A stretch of DNA of 42,141 bases from Acanthaster planci. Taxonomy: Eukaryota > Echinodermata > Asteroidea > Valvatida > Acanthasteridae. The translations under genes were made by a program, and so were the position numbers. The notes under the pieces are model-generated. The model was not told the origin of the DNA, made no database searches, and was given only the letters and a program-made list of their open reading frames with translations. The stretch is from the NCBI RefSeq assembly GCF_001949145.1, contig NW_019091573.1:307450-349590 (forward strand), given 5' to 3'. This document shows, in pieces, positions 11,383 through 21,885 of the stretch (positions are counted from its first letter, which is position 1; the number at the start of each line of letters is the position of its first letter).

Positions 11383-14122
11383 AAGTTATTGAAGTATCCT
11401 GTCTTTAAACCTTGACAATCTGCAGTAGTGGAGAAGTGCAACAAAGTGTGCCAAGAAGTTTGTCTCACTGATCATGAACCAAAGACATTCTTTCAGCACG
11501 TCAGTTTGTGCATGCAAAATGTGCCAGCTCAACAGCAAACAGAACGAGATTACAGGGATTTTCATCGTAGAATGGACACACAAGTCATGATCAGGATGTG
11601 CTGGAGACAAAATGCGATGGTCAATTAGTACACCTATCAATTATGGAAACAATTTTATGGCTGTGCCGTGACAAGTCTGTCTGTGAGGACTTTGCACGCG
11701 ATGGCATTGTTGATAGTCTTCAGTCAAGGAAGACAGGATGGACTTCAGTTAAATTCCTTTGGCTGGGTTTTGGCATGTTAGCTTTCAGGCTGGTTAATGA
11801 GTTTACACAAATTTCCTGTTTATATTTGTGTTTAACTGCAATGAAACAATCGAGTGCTAGACACAGTAGCTTATGATTTACCAGGACCCATCCTGTATAG
11901 TAGAATGCCTTATTAATGAGCCACGAAGCTTAGCTTGGTGTGCTTGCTACGCCAGGTGTGGACCGGGTTGTTACATGTAGGTCTAGCTGGCTGTTGTGTA
12001 GTTGAGAGTCCATCAGATGCGCTCGCACTATTAAACCTTTCACATTTCAGTCTTATCTCATCACGTCAAGTCTCAAGCTATTTGTGAAAGATAAAAGGTG
12101 ACAAAGGCACATGTCACATTTTCTTCCCTGCTACTTGTGACATGTGAATTGCCTCGTAATTGGTCTGTAATAGGCTCCACTACAACACTGCAAAGCTATC
12201 AAATGTTCTTATTCACAAGCTACATGTAAATGGGTGAAGCTTTCCTGTTGGTTGAGACCCTGTCACGTCAGGTGCATATGCATGTACATGTACCCATGTG
12301 AGATGCAGTGTACTCCTTTTAAGTTCACTGCCCAAGGCAGCATACTCTAAATACATGTATGCTTTTATGTGCTGGTACAGTGCTTTGTATATACAGTAGA
12401 GACTCATCCAAAAGTACCAACATTGCGGTTTCACCGTGCTCGTGCATGATTTAACTTGTAGCATGCGTGCAAATGGTAATTCTTAGCACCCTATTGGGTG
12501 AAGAAGCATGTAATGCATGCACGAATACCGTATCAAGTGGGTACCAGTAATGGTTTCTAAATCTGTGGGTCGCCAAATTACATAATAGCAACAATCCATG
12601 ACCTGCGTATGTTTGTTGTTAACCTAATGACAAGAACAAACAAATGGTAAGGTTTGTCTGGTTTGATGCATGGACATGATATTTCACACATGCAAAACCA
12701 AGTACCCCAAGAAAACAGCATTGGATCTTGGGAGGTTAAAGTTGTTGATGTACATGTCTATGAACACAATTTTGTGCAAGGCAAAGTGGTTAAAGTTAAT
12801 GACACCTTACGTGTAAGTTGCTTTTTTTATCAGGAACTGTAGAGTTCTTCATTCAGAGAATGATGTGGCACAAATGTTAAAAATGAATCCCATGACTGCA
12901 GCCTACTTCAGTCATGTTAACTTTCATACTCTTGAAAGGGATTAAAGAGCCGTACACTAGAGGAAATTTGTGGACTGAGATAAGAGTTCCAGATTATCAA
13001 GATGTACGACAGGTCACCACACTTATACTTCATGCCTCGAGAACTTTCAAAATTGAAGTTCCTTTGAAATGAATATGGTTGGTCATCTGTGTTATAATAA
13101 GTTCCAATTATTGGCCAGCCAAGTTTTATATTCAGCCTGCTGAAATTCAGAATTCTGTCATGTCATCCAAAAGAAGCTGGTTGTTTGCAGGAGGCTGTCA
13201 GTGTTTTCTTTGAGCAGCGCTTGTATTAAACCTTGCTATTTTTTTTATGCTACATTCTTGTGTGGATTAAAGAAACTAAAGCAGGACAATCAAATCTGAA
13301 CCCCCCCAAGCAATTTCTTAATTTGCAGAGGTTGCCATAGTAACATAATTAGAATTAGAATGAAGTGATAGAATAATTAGTTTCTTTTTACATAATATTA
13401 CTTGAAACCTTTTGTTTCATTACCCACTCTGCCAAGGAACTTCAGAGTAAACATTATCGGCGTGATGTAGTGCATGCAAGCATTCCTTTGTGAAGGAAAT
13501 GCTGATTTTAGAGATACTGCATGTTTTGACATTTAAAACCGCATTCTGCTGCCCTGCTCCCAAGTGTCCATTTGTGTGTACACACCCACTGTAGTAACCC
13601 TTGTCCAAAGGTTGCATATCATGCTGCATGCAGATTTGGGGCAGAAAGATAGTCGGACGTGGAGCAAACATGAAAGCCACAAGAAGGAGGAAGATGCGGC
13701 TGGAGCAGCCAGGAAATTCAATTTTTGGGGTAGCCCTCACAAGTTTTGTCAGGGAGCTCTTGTTGTGTTGCACCTGTTTGGATCCGTTCTGTTTTTCCTC
13801 TCAGTCGGACTTCATCTGTCTGGTCATTGTGTGGTTTCTGTTAGTCACCTTTCAACTTGAAAAGGTCGGCAGAATGGGTGCCATAAATGTGGTTGAAAAA
13901 TTGAGTCACGTAAACGTTAAATGTTGCAAAGGTGCAGGAACAATTCCAAGAAAAGCAATTTAGCCCCAGACAGATTAAAGGGAGGGGCCATGCATGGCTG
14001 TATCCCTCACTGTCACATGTTGATTTGTTTTGGTACAGTGTCAACCACTTGGCGCCGGATGACATGTAAACACACATAATTTTTCTTATTTGCTTCACGG
14101 AGGATGTGTGCACTCACTTGTA

Positions 14123-14140
14123 CATGAGTGTACACTCATG
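14123..14140. repeat. Perfect 18-base palindrome
   Basis: CATGAGTGTACACTCATG is identical to its reverse complement. It lies about 280 bases before the acceptor of receptor exon 4. It could form a short hairpin or be a dimeric protein site; no function is claimed. Confidence 0.9.
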
Positions 14141-14422
14141 CTCGGTTGGACCGAAGTGTAATAGCAAGGTTGAAGAATTTACTGGTAAAAAAAAAAAACC
14201 TGTCCCCTTCTGCTTTTTCGGGTAAGAAAATCCAACGTCAACTGGTTATACTAAAATTAATGTAAAATGCAAAAGATGAGTATTTTCAGAGATACTTTGG
14301 TAGGTACCAGTGCTACTTGGAGCTTAAGAGTTCTTTACAGTAACTGTCTCAAATTGAATCATTCTGGTTACCTCTGCCGGTACACTCTTTGATTCCTTGT
14401 CTTCCTGTCTTCGTGAAAGCAG

Positions 14423-14602
14423 ATAGCTCAAGACAACGGCGAGAGGTCATTTACAGTAACGAGACCCATGGGCAAGTAGAGACGACAGACACATCATATA
14501 ACTTGACGTCACTCCAACCAGAAACAGAATACTCCATCGAGATAGTGGCCAGGACAAGTGTGGGTATGGGAATGGATCCTCTCAAACTGTTCCTCTCCAC
14601 AG
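14423..14602 (+). CDS. Receptor exon 4: C-terminal half of FN3 domain 2
   Basis: Enters with two bases (completing Asp) after GAAAGCAG. It reads SSRQRREVIYSNETHG, then TSYNLTSLQPETEYSIEIVA and RTSVGMGMDP. These are strands C' to G of an FN3 domain. The YNLTSLQPETEY motif is the classic strand-E/EF loop with the conserved Leu, Pro and Tyr. NET and NLT are N-glycosylation sequons, so with NVS in the previous exon the domain carries three, as expected for an extracellular domain. It ends FLSTG at GTGAGT, phase 1. Confidence 0.92.
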
Positions 14603-15451
14603 GTGAGTCGACTCAAGAATTCTTCTTATTTTTCGTTGGAGAGATCCGGTGTTGAAAATGGATTGATGGTAAAATAGCATCTTACCCTTCACAGACATAA
14701 TGTTATCAAGTAACATCTGTTAAGTGTTAAAAACGGTATCAACATTTGCATCAGAAAGTTTCGCCGATGCACAACTTTCCATTACAAGTCAAAATGGAAG
14801 AGGTCCGGCCAAAACTTGACATTAACAGGTTCTTTACCTTAGTGTCTTTTTTTAAAACAAGTTGGAAATCACCATAGTGAAATAATGGTTAAAAGTTGTC
14901 TTGATAAAACCTCGAGATTCCTTTGATTGCTTACTGATGAGCATGAGGCAATGAGATAATATCAGTAGGGCCTACTGAGGCACTTTAATGATGCGAAAAC
15001 ATAAAATGCATAAATCATATCTAAGATTAAGACCGGTGTTAAAGCTTTCAAACTTAAGGTTTCTTTGTGGGGAAGTACATGTATATGAGTAATTCTATAA
15101 GTTACGGGTCCAATTTTTTTTCTGACATGTGATTTGTAAGTTAGGAACAAATTCTTTCATTTTCAAGAGAGATGAATTGATGCAAATTACCTGCCAAACA
15201 ACTAGAAATAGTTTGCAGTCAATTTCAGTGATTTGTCCATGTCAAATTACACAGTTCAGGTGTTACAGTGGACACATAATGTCCCACTTTTGGACCCCTA
15301 ATTTGTAGAATGACCCGTATCTCTGTGTTTTCTGTTTGATCACACTCTTACCACCATTGTTCTTGAATCATGCCCACGGGTTTGGTGGCAGCCAGTCACA
15401 AAAGTTACCATTGGTAATGTCATCTTTGTCTTGTTACCCATTCCTCTGCAG
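14603..15451 (+). other. Receptor intron (0.85 kb), phase 1
   Basis: AT-rich spacer between the last FN3 domain and the stalk exon, with donor GTGAGT and acceptor CCTCTGCAG. It holds one TACATGTA palindrome near 15076. No exon or repeat family was recognised in it. Confidence 0.7.
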
Positions 15452-15575
15452 GGAAAGCTCGTTCAACCAAGTCCCCACCATCATGGCAGGGTACAACACC
15501 AACCAGCACCACTTCACCCCCTGCCACCGACAGAGCACCAGTTAGTCTGTTCCCTGGAGGGGTTGCCTATCCACT
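15452..15575 (+). CDS. Receptor exon 5: Ser/Thr/Pro-rich extracellular stalk
   Basis: Enters with two bases to give Gly and reads GKARSTKSPPSWQ, then TTPTSTTSPPATDRAP and SLFPGGVAYP, ending two bases into a Leu codon at GTGAGT. The composition (about half Ser, Thr or Pro in the middle) is typical of an O-glycosylated membrane-proximal stalk. It lies directly between the last FN3 domain and the transmembrane exon, and both phases fit. It is not a known domain; it was recognised from composition and splice context. Confidence 0.8.
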
Positions 15576-17770
15576 GTGAGTATGGCGCTTCTTCATCCCT
15601 CACTAAATTATCATTCATGTATGTCTTTTCAAATTTGTCTACCATGTGACAAAGAAGTCTTCATCAGGGCACTGCGCTTCTTGTCTGGACTGTTGTGTAG
15701 GCCATATGTGTAATCCTTTGTGCACATTACTCATGCATCTCCAAGCAAACTTTAATTCTGAATGCTCATTAATCAGTAGAAGAGTGTACATGTATTTTAT
15801 TGAAAAGTCTGTATTGGGGAGCTTCTTCGGTCTTGTTATTTCACTTTGCACACCATTTAATGCTTTTTATGCTGGTACTTTTATTTAAAAGTTAAGCAGG
15901 GTCATGTTTAGTTGTTAAGGTCGTGATGGTAAACAGAAACAAAAGCTATGCAAAAATGAGCATTTGTGGAAACAATCAACTGGTACAAGTTACCTACAAC
16001 GTGAACAGTTGCCAAGATACAACCCATTGCCCACGGCTGATGGGACTCATTACAAATGTTTGTTTGATTCATGAAGTGCGAGTGTGAAGAGTCAGCTGAG
16101 TAGGGTGTCTGTCCCTAGAATTACCCTTTCAAGCTGATCCTTGCTTGAAGCCTCATATACCAAGAAAACTGCTCAGACAAAGGAAATCTGAAAAGCCATT
16201 TGAGAAAAGCAAGGATGTCTTCTGCAGACACATGTTAAAATGTGATGGTTCTAGAAAAATGGGTCATAAGTCGCCAGAGTTTTTGATATGGCTGGATTCT
16301 GTACATCAAATGCTACAATTTGATATATGAATGACCCCTGTAGTACGCTGCGTTCTGGATATATATAGACATTTGTATATCCACATTTGTGGATTAAATA
16401 AAAGCACTTTTTGGAAAAAAAAGCTCTTGAATTGTAGCGCTTGGAAACACAGTGCTTTTTAGGATTTCCTACTGAATGATCAATTTTTCATCTTTATTCG
16501 TCAGTATCCATGTTTGTAGTCACAAGTTCTTGAAATATAAATATGATAGAAAGTATTAAAGAAAAAAAACCAAATCACATTTTTTAAAGAAATGTTGCCC
16601 GCTCCAAATAGTACAGGCCACGACATGTTTTGGCATTGCATGACTTATTACCCTTTTTTGCAGGGCGGGTCACAAATTTGTTAAAATGGGAACTGAGTAA
16701 GCATGTGTAAAATAAGAGTAAATTTCTGTGGTTTGAAAAACTTAATTTACAGTTGAGGTTGACTTGTTACCGCATCGTTGTAGTTACTATCAAATTTCTG
16801 AGTCATTTTGAGTTTTGTAAATTATAGCTTGAGTGTTCATGTCTCCATTTTGGGGGAAACAGCCCTGAAACTAGCATCCTATTTTGAAAATATCCTCCGG
16901 ACTCAATCTTTTCACTTATTTTTAAAGGAACTTTATTTTTAAAAGGAAATGAGTATATTCCCACGTGCCGATTTCTGACAGATTAAGTTGTCAATCAGAG
17001 CGAGCAATTTTTCCCAAGCAAGTTAGATGGGCGAGTCGCCCGGGGATCCACTTGCAAAGTCACAGTGCGTCATTTATGCACTTTTTATCATGGCATCAAA
17101 TTAAAGGCCCAAGTTGGATTTTGAACTTTTTTGGATGGGTTTGAAAGTTGTCCTGTGTTCCATATTTGTTTTAAATAGGGTTTTGGAGTCTAGGGAGGTG
17201 ACAATTCATTTTAAGTGTATTTTCATGGCATGCACATGTAAATCGGTCCTGAACTCTCATTTTTTAAAGGAATCACCCAGGACTAGAAATTTGACAGTTT
17301 TTACAACTCCTTCTGGACATTGGATCGTAGTCAAATCAGCTAACAGCTTTCCAGCCAAATTCGTATTTGTACAATAGCCAAGGTTATCAGATCCTCTGAC
17401 AAACTTTCCTTAAAATGTTATTGAAATGTCTTGTAATTGTCCACAGACATCGAGGGTTACCAAAGGCAATCTAAACCTAACACTCTAACATTTTGATTTT
17501 TTGGTGGGTGTGGGCTGGAAAAAAGAGAAAACTGGTTTGGAGAACATATATTATGAAAGTTTCCAACAACTTCTTGATTAATTCAAATGGATGTTTCCAG
17601 TGTTTTGAAGGCCTTCAAAGGAAAGATATTACAGGGAAGAGCTATGTCCCTGCCCCCTCCCAGAAAAAATGTTGAGCTGACCCCAGTTTAATACTAAAAA
17701 CAAAGTGGTCAGTTGTTTTAGGTGGGTTTTTGGTTCATTTTGTAATCCATTTTGGATTTTTTTCCCTCAG
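15576..17770 (+). other. Receptor intron (2.2 kb), phase 2
   Basis: AT-rich noncoding DNA between the stalk and the transmembrane exon. The donor is GTGAGT and the acceptor TTTTTTCCCTCAG has a long pyrimidine run. Open frames such as 16145-16330 and 17114-17377 (+ strand) have no domain and no suitable splice signals. No repeat family was recognised. Confidence 0.6.
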
Positions 17771-17898
17771 GAACTCGCTCATCATCTTCATCACTGCTGT
17801 CAGCCTGGCCGGCTTGGCCCTGTGTCTAGCCATCGTTGTCCTGTTGGTCTGGTGCAAGCGCCGGAGGGATGACAAGGCCCTCAAGCAGTCCAATTACC
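17771..17898 (+). CDS. Receptor exon 6: transmembrane helix and stop-transfer
   Basis: One base completes Leu. The exon then reads NSLIIFITAVSLAGLALCLA and IVVLLVWCKRRRDDKALKQ, ending NY plus one base at GTATGT. The stretch from LIIF to LLVW is about 25 uncharged hydrophobic residues, a clear single-pass transmembrane helix. CKRRR follows at once as the positive-inside stop-transfer. With the sequons upstream and no acidic or basic residue in the helix, the orientation is type I: FN3 side outside, C-terminus in the cytoplasm. Confidence 0.92.
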
Positions 17899-18673
17899 GT
17901 ATGTTGCGTCTCGTCAATTCTATTGGGCCAGTTTGAAACTCACCCCAGCCCAAATGAATCAAAAGTCACCAGAGCTACATGTACCTGGGAATTTTTCCAA
18001 GCTCATAAACACACCTGGCACTATAAGAATAGAGAGAAAATCTCAATGGTTTCGCTCGAATAATGTGTGCATTTTTCAGGATGTCCAGATTGTGTGATAA
18101 ATTAAAATAAGCTTGCTCTTTGTAATGCAAATAATAATATAAACATTGGGAACAAATTTACTTGAGACTCATTTGGTTGGAGCCAGTTACACTTTGTCAA
18201 GATTTCAAAGTTTGTCGATTAAGTGAAAAAAAAATCCTGTCTATCATAACTCTGAAGCTTATGCAGAGTTTGAGATTCAAATGTAGATCATCTTTTAAAA
18301 GGCCCAAAATTTTACGTTTCTGACTTTGAAGTTTTGTATTAATCACAGAATGACAAATCTTGTGTGCCCTAACTTCAGGCTGACGTGATTGTCTGAATAT
18401 GATATAGGGCCATTTTTAAGTCCAGGATATCACCTGGTAGTGAAGATTCACCCATCAGAGCAAAATAGTTGCTGCCTTTAGACAGAACGAAACAACTTTC
18501 AACAGCCATGCAACTTCATTTGCATCCTACATGTAAAATACTGTACTTACATGTAAGTCTTTCGCAGTTTGACATCTGATCCCTTATTTTCTTACGTCCA
18601 GTTGTATGCCAGCTTTCATTTGTTCCAAATGATTCTGTAGACTGATTTTGAAGAATCATTTTTTTTACTCCAG
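17899..18673 (+). other. Receptor intron (0.78 kb), phase 1
   Basis: AT-rich spacer with donor GTATGT and acceptor TTTTACTCCAG. It contains three TACATGTA palindromes (near 17981, 18530 and 18547). No coding sequence or repeat family was recognised. Confidence 0.7.
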
Positions 18674-18755
18674 TGATTGACAATGATCAGATGTGTTCGT
18701 CCAGCCAGCGCAGTGGAAGTGATGACATCATCCTAGACGTGTCGTCCAGACCAAA
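18674..18755 (+). CDS. Receptor exon 7: juxtamembrane cytoplasmic segment
   Basis: Completes Leu and reads IDNDQMCSSSQRSGSDDIIL, then DVSSRPK, leaving two bases at GTGAGT. The segment is acidic and Ser-rich with no fold signature, as expected for a disordered cytoplasmic tail. The SxSDD pattern resembles acidophilic (CK2-like) phosphorylation sites, which is only inference. Both splice phases fit the neighbours, which is the main support for this short exon. Confidence 0.8.
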
Positions 18756-19223
18756 GTGAGTTTTTAGGCAGTGGTTGTTGAAATTGTGATAACTTATTAA
18801 AAGTGACCATTCCCAATTCCAGTCCGGAAGACTTTTTGGCCTGTCAACATTTTGCAGGATGGTAACGACCGTGACCAACCATAGTTTGTCTCCGTGTGAT
18901 TACACCCACGAGCAACTTTAGAGGACAAATTGACCTCCAAACCTTAGATTGGACTGTAGTGTGTCTGGAGTCTTGTCCAGGGTCACACAGGAAGCCCCTA
19001 GCTTGGAACCTTCATGGCCTGTGTTGTAGTTCGTCTTCGCTTGCTTTGGAGTTGGTCCTCCAAGGTTGAGGCCCCATCTCTAGAGCCCTTTGCTCCACCC
19101 TGGTATCTAGTATCAAACTGCATTTTGTAAAGTTTGTCCAACTGATGCTTTTAATTTCTGGAGACTGTTGTTGAGGATTGAGCAAATCCAGTTCAGCAAA
19201 AAATCTACATTTTTCCCTGTTAG
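18756..19223 (+). other. Receptor intron (0.47 kb), phase 2
   Basis: Short intron with donor GTGAGT and acceptor TTTTTCCCTGTTAG. Nothing else was recognised in it. Confidence 0.75.
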
Positions 19224-19492
19224 TTCCAAATCACCATCTGCCGCCAGCTCTCAAAATCCCTCCCGCCTGCCATCAGTCTCCACCCCTACTCCCTCCCCGC
19301 CGGTGGAGTTTGCTGACCTGAGTGCCATGGTGGACAGGCCCGTGGACCCCAACCGCCCCCGGGCAAGCTCCTCGCCGTCCATGGACCACCGTCGGGAAGC
19401 GCAGGGTTACGCAGCGCACGGGGCCAGTGTGGCAGACCAAGGATCCGGTACAGTCCCCAGGGCCAACGGCAGGCTGTACACACCAGCCAGGA
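19224..19492 (+). CDS. Receptor exon 8: Ser/Pro-rich cytoplasmic tail
   Basis: Completes Asn and reads SKSPSAASSQNPSRLP, a Ser/Thr/Pro stretch with PTPSPPVEFADLSAMVDRP, then VDPNRPRASSSPSMDHRR, and ends RLYTPAR plus one base at GTGAGT. It is 89 codons of low-complexity, GC-rich sequence, proline-rich at the start (a possible SH3 or WW ligand, by composition only). The motif EFADLSAMVDRPVDPN looks like a short conserved peptide within disorder, but I could not place it in a family. A long open frame exists on the opposite strand only because of the GC-rich composition. Confidence 0.85.
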
Positions 19493-20520
19493 GTGAGTTG
19501 CATTCTAGGAATCTCAACTCTCAACGCTAACCAGACTTTTCAAGTCCATCACAACTTCAGCCACAAGTAAATCGAAGTCGTAACCTGGGTCCAGTTGCAA
19601 GTAATTACCACTGTGAATACAAGCAGGGAGGGGTTCGTTGCATTTCATTTGATCTAGTGTCTTGGCTTGAGACAGGTTGACTTGTGGTGGACTTGTCAGG
19701 ACACACCGTGGACTAGACCAGAATACTATTGCATGAAGGTCAGCAGCGTTGGGGTGTAGCCCAGCATGCCTAGTGACAAACTTTGTCTTTGGTATATTTG
19801 CAGTGCTCATGTCCAAAATCCTGGGTTGAGATCAGGCCGTTGGATCCTAATGTCTTGGCCTTGTCGCATTTGCAAAAATTTTTATCTCACCTCAATCTTG
19901 GAGAGGTGACAGGGACAGATAATTGTATTTGTCAGCCCGGTTTGTGCCTATTTTGCGATAAGGCATACACACCAACTGTAGGCCAGGGCACTTGATAGAC
20001 AGAAAGAGGCCAGCAGTGTGCTGAATGGCAGGGAAGTTTGATTAAACTGGCTCTATTAAAGGAAACTCCAGATTTTCTCTGAGTTGCTGAAGTGCCAGAC
20101 TGCTGTTTTCTTTTTTTTAGCTTTTCAAAGCTGCAATCTGACTCACAAAACATGTGGGGATATACTTATGAGCTCAGAAATGTGTCAGTGGTTGTCATGT
20201 CTGTAAGGAATGACAGAGGAAGCATAAGCTTTGTATATGTACATGTACCTCCCAGTGCCACTCGCATCTCATTGGAGATAGGAAATGACATTCTGTAAAT
20301 ATGGTGATGTCAACTATGATCTGGTGAAGAGTCGCTCTGAACCAGATCACTTGATACATTCAAGGATTCAATCTGATTGACAAAACGAATTGGAGAATCA
20401 ACTTACAGTTATATATAATTGTGCAGCTTCGCAACAAGTAGACATATTTAAATGGAAATCATCAGTCTTAGAGTAAGACAAGAAACACTGTAATGACTTA
20501 CGTTGTTTTCCCTACCTTAG
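19493..20520 (+). other. Receptor intron (1.0 kb), phase 1
   Basis: Noncoding spacer with donor GTGAGT and acceptor CCCTACCTTAG. It holds a TACATGTA near 20240. Open frames on both strands lack domain and splice support. Confidence 0.65.
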
Positions 20521-20612
20521 GTCCAAGGAACCCCAAATATCACCCAGGCTCATCCAGTCAGCTGGAGAGTGCTGAGACAACACCCGATAAACTTGAGGAG
20601 CTTTATAACAAG
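20521..20612 (+). CDS. Receptor exon 9: cytoplasmic tail segment
   Basis: Completes Ser and reads PRNPKYHPGSSSQLESAETT, then PDKLEELYNK, ending in phase 0 at GTGAGA. The LEELYNK stretch is predicted helical. YHPG and ELYN put tyrosines in acidic or turn settings that might be phosphorylated, which is speculative. The exon was accepted because its acceptor, donor and both phases fit and the frame is open only in the matching phase. Confidence 0.82.
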
Positions 20613-21605
20613 GTGAGAGTCAGGATATCTTCAGGGTATTTTGTTTAGGCGTCATGATACTGATGGGTATAAGTAAAACCAATGTGCAATCTCAGCAATT
20701 ACTCCGGTGTGCCTGGATCCAACAAAATGAGTCTTAACCACTTGCTGCCGGAGACCCATTTCGGGCACCTTGGGTTTACAGTATATGCAGAGCCCGGCTG
20801 CCCGAAATCGGACAAAAGACCTTGTCTGTGTAACAAAAGACCTGCTGCTGGGAATTGCCATCATTTTTTGGCTTGCATTTTTCGAAGGTAATCCATCACT
20901 GTTTGGAACTAGTATACCATTGTTTTGGGCATAGCTCCCCCATGGATTAGCACTGGGGACAAAAAAGCTCCGGGGCACCATTGACGAGCGTCACAGCACC
21001 GATGCACGCTAATCTAGCCGCGTTTGAAAAGACGCCACTCGCATTCACTGGGAACAAAGGAAATTACGCAACACCTCACAATTCTGGGCTCTCTTTACAG
21101 GGCGACAGGCTTGGTTTAAATACCCAGGCATCAATGGAGGTTGCCTGACAGCTTAGAGTAGCCACCAAACAGTCATACGTGTGGGTGTAAACGTCCATTT
21201 AATGAAATGATGAAGTTTAGAAGAATTTTGAAACCTGAAAATCTTGAAAATCGCCCGTATGTGTGCATTGCATTTTTAAAAGCACCTGGCAGCAAGTGGT
21301 TAAGGCCATTTTTTTCCGTAAATTTATTGTAGTTTGCATTGGCAAATTGAGCTCCTTATTTTGATGAATGACCCAGCCTCACACCCTGACAAAAATGAGT
21401 AATAAGTAGGTGACAAAATGTCAAGGGTTCCCATTGATTTCTGTCTGAAAGTCGTTATCTCAAAACGAGCTCTGGAGACTTGCAACTCATTTTGTTAGGC
21501 TGGGCCAGCAAAATGTCGTGTAAACTATTTTGATTAGCATCCGACACATCTTAATTTGGAATCTCTGGTATCAGCTTGACCGTAGATCTCTCTTCCACAT
21601 CTCAG
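20613..21605 (+). other. Last receptor intron (1.0 kb), phase 0
   Basis: More than half of this intron is one TTAA-flanked element (20734-21303, separate entry). The donor is GTGAGA and the acceptor TTCCACATCTCAG. The rest shows no other feature. Confidence 0.75.
20734..21303 (+). mobile_element. TTAA-flanked non-autonomous element, family 1, copy A
   Basis: Bounded by TTAA on both sides. The left end reads CCACTTGCTGCCGG and the right end, read inward, CCACTTGCTGCCAGG, so there are terminal inverted repeats of about 14 bases. The interior has no coding frame. It is clearly homologous along most of its length to 39754-40348 in the opposite orientation: shared blocks include GTAACAAAAGACC, GGGGACAAAA, GCTAATCT and GGAAATTACGCAACACC or close variants. 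A TTAA target with ends beginning CC is the hallmark of piggyBac-type transposition. The assignment to that superfamily is inference, as no transposase is present. Confidence 0.85.
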
Positions 21606-21761
21606 GTGACGATGTCCTCATCCAGAGGGTCCAGCAGGATGAAACAGGACAGTCTGGCAGCCATTGCAGTCCTGCTGGACCAAGAGGAGTCTCACAGCGA
21701 CGTGCAACCGCTGGATAGTCCAACGTCTGTGGTCATATCAAACCAAAGGACTACCCTATAA
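21606..21761 (+). CDS. Receptor last exon: C-terminus with PDZ ligand and stop
   Basis: Begins in phase 0 after CACATCTCAG and encodes 51 residues and TAA. It reads VTMSSSRGSSRMKQDSLAAI, then AVLLDQEESHSDVQ, and ends VVISNQRTTL. The region from KQDSLAAIAVLLDQEE looks helical. The last three residues TTL fit the class I PDZ-binding consensus (S/T-x-hydrophobic), suggesting the receptor is anchored by a PDZ scaffold. It follows the previous exon in frame and the stop is immediate, so the gene end is well supported. Confidence 0.9.
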   Translation: MTMSSSRGSSRMKQDSLAAIAVLLDQEESHSDVQPLDSPTSVVISNQRTTL

Positions 21762-21879
21762 CGCTTCAAAGTGTGGCGACAAGTCTCATGTGTGTACAGT
21801 TTAAGGGAAACCATACCAGTGTGTGTACATAAAAGTGTGGAGTGGGATCAGAACTCATGCGCACATTTGTGGAGTTGGA

Positions 21880-21885
21880 AATAAA
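21880..21885 (+). terminator. Candidate polyadenylation signal AATAAA
   Basis: The first AATAAA after the receptor stop codon, 119 bases downstream. It would give a short 3' UTR. The next perfect AATAAA on this strand is near 25372, so a long UTR is also possible. No downstream GT-rich element was clear enough to decide. Confidence 0.4.

Larger units (their letters stand above)
3208..14422 (+). other. Large receptor intron (11.2 kb), phase 1, inside FN3 domain 2
   Basis: The longest intron here splits one FN3 domain. It is AT-rich with many TACATGTA palindromes, a decayed TA-family element (8328-8580), a possible TIR element (about 10745-11382) and an 18-base palindrome (14123-14140). Open frames up to 160 codons (3682-4164, - strand) have no domain, biased composition or splice support. 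The stretch 7420-7680 is less AT-rich and could be conserved noncoding sequence, but this cannot be tested here. An alternative exon could be missed. Confidence 0.6.
1..21761 (+). other. Gene model: FN3-domain single-pass membrane receptor, 3' half (ten exons)
   Basis: Ten exons join in frame: 1-25, 2354-2467, 3028-3207, 14423-14602, 15452-15575, 17771-17898, 18674-18755, 19224-19492, 20521-20612 and 21606-21761. Introns begin GT (mostly GTAAGT or GTGAGT) and end AG, and every junction phase matches. The product is the end of one FN3 domain, a full FN3 domain, a Ser/Thr/Pro stalk, one transmembrane helix and a Ser-rich tail ending in -TTL. The layout resembles Ig/FN3 adhesion and guidance receptors (for example protogenin/IGDCC, turtle/IGSF9, sidekick), but no tail motif of those families was recognised. 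The 5' exons lie before the window, so start codon and promoter are not visible. The coding-structure claim is strong; the family name is left open. Confidence 0.85.

Noticed and set aside
19273-19524. - strand frames opposite receptor exon 8
   Set aside because: GC-rich codons of the true + exon leave the reverse frames open; no splice or domain support.
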